Shown here in pieces: positions 14,452 through 16,496 of a stretch of 16,496 bases of DNA. The translations under genes were made by a program, and so were the position numbers. Where the stretch lies: assembly GCA_002426755.1 (NCBI GenBank), contig DINI01000006.1, positions 229,820 through 246,315 on the forward strand, read 5' to 3'. Numbering within the stretch: position 1 is the first letter of the stretch; each line of letters opens with the position of its first letter. The notes below the pieces were generated by a model. The model was not told the DNA's origin, searched no databases, and was given only the letters and a program-made list of their open reading frames with translations. Source of the DNA: Flavobacteriaceae bacterium UBA5544. GTDB lineage: Bacteria; Bacteroidota; Bacteroidia; Flavobacteriales; Flavobacteriaceae.

Positions 14452-15798
14452 TTAATTTTTTAGGAACATCCCTCTTGGACTTGCAATACCTGTTTTCAAC
14501 ACTTCATTGGCCGAACCATCAAGATTGGCTCTATATAACTCACCTGAATCACGTCCTGACCAGTAAATTTTTCCTTCTTCGTGATCGATGTCCATTCCAT
14601 AGATTCGAGTTCCGTTGCCATCCACAGTTTGAATATTGCTACCATCGAGATTCGCTACTTTCAACAATTCATCATTTTGATCATCAAAATATATTTTGTC
14701 ATTTACCGTATCGACCATCAAAGCATACCCATAGTTTCCTGTAACGATTATTTGAGGATTTGTTCCATCCATATTTACTGAATAGATTTGCTCGATATTC
14801 ACGTCATAGACGTACATTTTATTATTTTCAACATCTAATGCAATCGCTCTCCATTGTGCACTTGCTACGTTGAAAAATCCGATTTCTGGATTTGAACCAT
14901 CCAAATTTGCTTTGGATACATTGCCATCATCATCTACCCAATACACTTTTCCTCCAGCAACATCCAGAGCAACCGCGTATGGGTCTCCAATTCCACTTGC
15001 TATGGCTTCCAATCCTGAACCGTCCAAATTCATTCTCCAGATATTGCCATTAGGATAGACTTCAAAATCACTGAAATATATTTTTTCGTTTACAGAATCA
15101 TAAGCCATACCAACACCCCCCTTTCCTGCGATATTCAATACATCATTGACTGTACCCGTGCCATCTAGGGTTAGTTTACGGATAAATTCATCACCAAGAG
15201 AAATATAGAACAACTCTGGAATTGAAGCGGGCGCTTCACCAATCACGACCTCTTTTGTAAAAGTATCCTGTCCTGCAGAACTTGAAGCCGTTAAAGTCAC
15301 TGTAAAAGTGCCTTCAGATGCATATTCAAAGGTTGGATTTTCATCTGATGACGTTGAATTTGCGGCATCACCAAAAGACCAACTAAAAGAAGTAGCTCCC
15401 AAAGATGTGTTTGTAAACTGAACTGGAACGCCTGCAATGAGATTTTCTTCATCCTCAACTGTAAATCCACTTGCTGGAGTCACAGTAATTTCCATATTTG
15501 AAATTGTGGAACCTCCTGCTCCTGTGGATACCAAACTGACCAAAAACACATCGCTCGATTGATATGATTTTCTTGGTGCCACTTCCGTTGACGTCGTTCC
15601 ATCTCCAAAACTCCATCGATATGCGGTGGCATTCTGTGAGGTATTGGTGAATTGGATTTCTTCATTCACCTTAACTGTGGTGGCGCTTGCAGAAAATTCA
15701 GCTTGTGATTGTGGCGGCAACGCATCATCTTCCGAACAAGAAACAAATGCTACAGACAGAAGCGCTAAAATTATGTATTTGTGAAATTTAGTTTTCAT
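14452..15798 (-). CDS. Surface lipoprotein with two PKD domains and YWTD beta-propeller
   Basis: I take the ATG at 15798, which gives a 448-residue lipoprotein with signal MKTKFHKYIILALLSVAFVS and Cys21; an ATG at 15822 would add eight residues. The Cys is followed by SEDDA, again like a surface-export signal. Two PKD domains follow: about 32-107 (YRWSFGDGTTS at 60-70) and 111-187 (FSWSFGDAANS at 138-148). Residues 196-446 carry six YWTD-like repeats with NLDG turns (RMNLDGSG, KVYWVDD, KANLDGSN, VNMDGTN, KIYFDDQ, IYWSGRD, RANLDGSA). It is a longer paralogue of the next gene and probably binds polymer or partner proteins at the cell surface. It starts 29 bp after the SusD-like gene. Confidence 0.88.
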   Translation of the reverse strand: MKTKFHKYIILALLSVAFVSCSEDDALPPQSQAEFSASATTVKVNEEIQFTNTSQNATAYRWSFGDGTTSTEVAPRKSYQSSDVFLVSLVSTGAGGSTISNMEITVTPASGFTVEDEENLIAGVPVQFTNTSLGATSFSWSFGDAANSTSSDENPTFEYASEGTFTVTLTASSSAGQDTFTKEVVIGEAPASIPELFYISLGDEFIRKLTLDGTGTVNDVLNIAGKGGVGMAYDSVNEKIYFSDFEVYPNGNIWRMNLDGSGLEAIASGIGDPYAVALDVAGGKVYWVDDDGNVSKANLDGSNPEIGFFNVASAQWRAIALDVENNKMYVYDVNIEQIYSVNMDGTNPQIIVTGNYGYALMVDTVNDKIYFDDQNDELLKVANLDGSNIQTVDGNGTRIYGMDIDHEEGKIYWSGRDSGELYRANLDGSANEVLKTGIASPRGMFLKN

Positions 15799-15827
15799 GT
15801 GATTTATTTTAAGTTGAATCATATTTT

Positions 15828-16496
15828 TTAATATCCAGGATTTTGAATCATTCCAGGGCTGTTGTTTGTTTGTATTTCATCTGAAGGAATTGGGAATAAG
15901 GTTTGATTGCTGCTATTGACGTTTGGCAGCAATTCAACAGCTCTTCCTGTCCTTACCAAATCGAACCATCGCTGACCCTCAAATGCAAATTCCACGCGTC
16001 GTTCTTTTTCAATCGCCGTGAGCAATTGCGGATATGTATTTGCACTTGTCCCATTCAGACTAGCTCTTTGACGAATCATATTGATATCGCTTTTTATGGT
16101 ATCGATATCACCATTGAGATTGGCATTTGCTTCAGCTCTTAGCAGGTACATCTCTGCCAATCGGATAACGATGAAGTTATCAGCACCCAGACTCAAATCG
16201 TCATATTTAATGGCATACGCTTCAAGTCCTTCCATGGCAATGCTAGAAGCATAACGCTCATCATTGGTTTCGTAAGCGGCCAAAAGGCTTTCAGAAGGTC
16301 CAACTTCACGTCTTCCATTTAAAGAATGTGGAAAATTGTATTCAGCGATTCGGTTTCGCTCGGTTTGTGAAAAATAGATTTCAAAAATCGATTCAGAAGA
16401 TTCATCATCGGCAAAAATATCAGCATAATTGGACAGCAAGGTATAGTTGCCATCTTCAATTACTTCAGTGGCCATGGCTGCAGCTTGCGCATAATC
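15828..16496 (-). CDS. SusD/RagB-family nutrient-binding lipoprotein, C-terminal half (5' end outside window)
   Basis: The frame is open across the right edge; 222 codons are visible before the stop at 15828. An internal ATG at 16475 is not the real start, because the frame continues upstream as DYAQAAA. Hallmarks of the SusD C-terminal half are present: AMATEVIEDGNYTLL, SIFEIYF, FIVIRLAEMYLLRAEANANL, DINMIRQRASL, IEKERRVEFAFEGQRWFDL, and LFPIPSDEIQTN followed by QNPGY at the end. Full-length members are around 450-550 residues, so roughly the first half is missing. SusD proteins form the lid of a SusC TonB-dependent transporter at the outer membrane and capture oligomers for import. The partner susC should lie just upstream, to the right of the window. 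Here the downstream enzymes are peptidases, so the cargo is probably peptide-like. Confidence 0.95.
   Translation of the reverse strand, partial: DYAQAAAMATEVIEDGNYTLLSNYADIFADDESSESIFEIYFSQTERNRIAEYNFPHSLNGRREVGPSESLLAAYETNDERYASSIAMEGLEAYAIKYDDLSLGADNFIVIRLAEMYLLRAEANANLNGDIDTIKSDINMIRQRASLNGTSANTYPQLLTAIEKERRVEFAFEGQRWFDLVRTGRAVELLPNVNSSNQTLFPIPSDEIQTNNSPGMIQNPGY

Noticed and set aside
11046..16496. Ordinary polysaccharide utilisation locus
   Set aside because: SusD is present, but no glycoside hydrolase, polysaccharide lyase or sulfatase is encoded in the visible part. The enzymes are peptidases. Glycan enzymes could still lie beyond the right edge.
1..16496. Insertion sequences, prophage genes, tRNA or rRNA genes
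   Set aside because: No transposase, integrase, phage structural motif, terminal inverted repeats with target duplication, or recognisable tRNA/rRNA sequence was seen on either strand.

Overview
The window looks like a chromosomal segment of a Flavobacteriaceae bacterium (phylum Bacteroidetes). The DNA is AT-rich. It carries a SusD/RagB protein, acidic-tailed lipoproteins, a BlaI/BlaR1 pair whose metallopeptidase ends in a TonB-C-like domain, a TPR-histidine kinase/LuxR-type regulator pair, and several promoter-like elements of the Bacteroidetes type (TAnnTTTG at -7, TTG near -33). Neither genus nor species can be read from the sequence.

Left part (1-3648). A partial outer-membrane beta-barrel gene runs off the left edge on the minus strand. 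Divergent from it are a polytopic flippase-like membrane protein and a family 2 glycosyltransferase with a 4-bp overlap, probably one envelope glycolipid or glycan unit. A secreted beta-barrel protein of unknown role follows.

Middle (3655-7446). A minus-strand unit contains a BlaI-type repressor, a BlaR1-like M56 metallopeptidase with a TonB-C-like C-terminus, a secreted TPR protein and, after a 76-bp gap, a small lipoprotein that also looks TonB-C-like. Twin ACTAA-n4-TTAGT palindromes lie upstream of blaI and are its probable operators. A terminator-like hairpin lies just beyond them.

Signalling block (7447-10485). A TPR-containing membrane histidine kinase (HisKA_3 type) and its response regulator form a two-gene operon with a good promoter that contains a 16-bp palindrome. 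Downstream of the regulator is an unexplained regulatory cassette: two inverted repeats 22 bp apart, then a perfect TATATTTG element, then about 100 nt without an ATG, then a terminator. It reads like a small RNA gene activated by a dimeric regulator.

10486-11045. A short secreted-peptide gene has its own terminator and a long, structured leader with a recognisable promoter.

Right part (11046-16496). A minus-strand operon enters from the right edge. It encodes a SusD-like nutrient-binding lipoprotein (partial), two related surface lipoproteins with PKD and YWTD-propeller domains, a secreted cyanophycinase-family serine hydrolase (S51) and a secreted M20 metallopeptidase. The layout resembles a polysaccharide utilisation locus in which the glycan enzymes are replaced by peptidases. 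The best hypothesis is capture, cleavage and uptake of cyanophycin or another isopeptide-rich polymer. A SusC partner is expected beyond the right edge.
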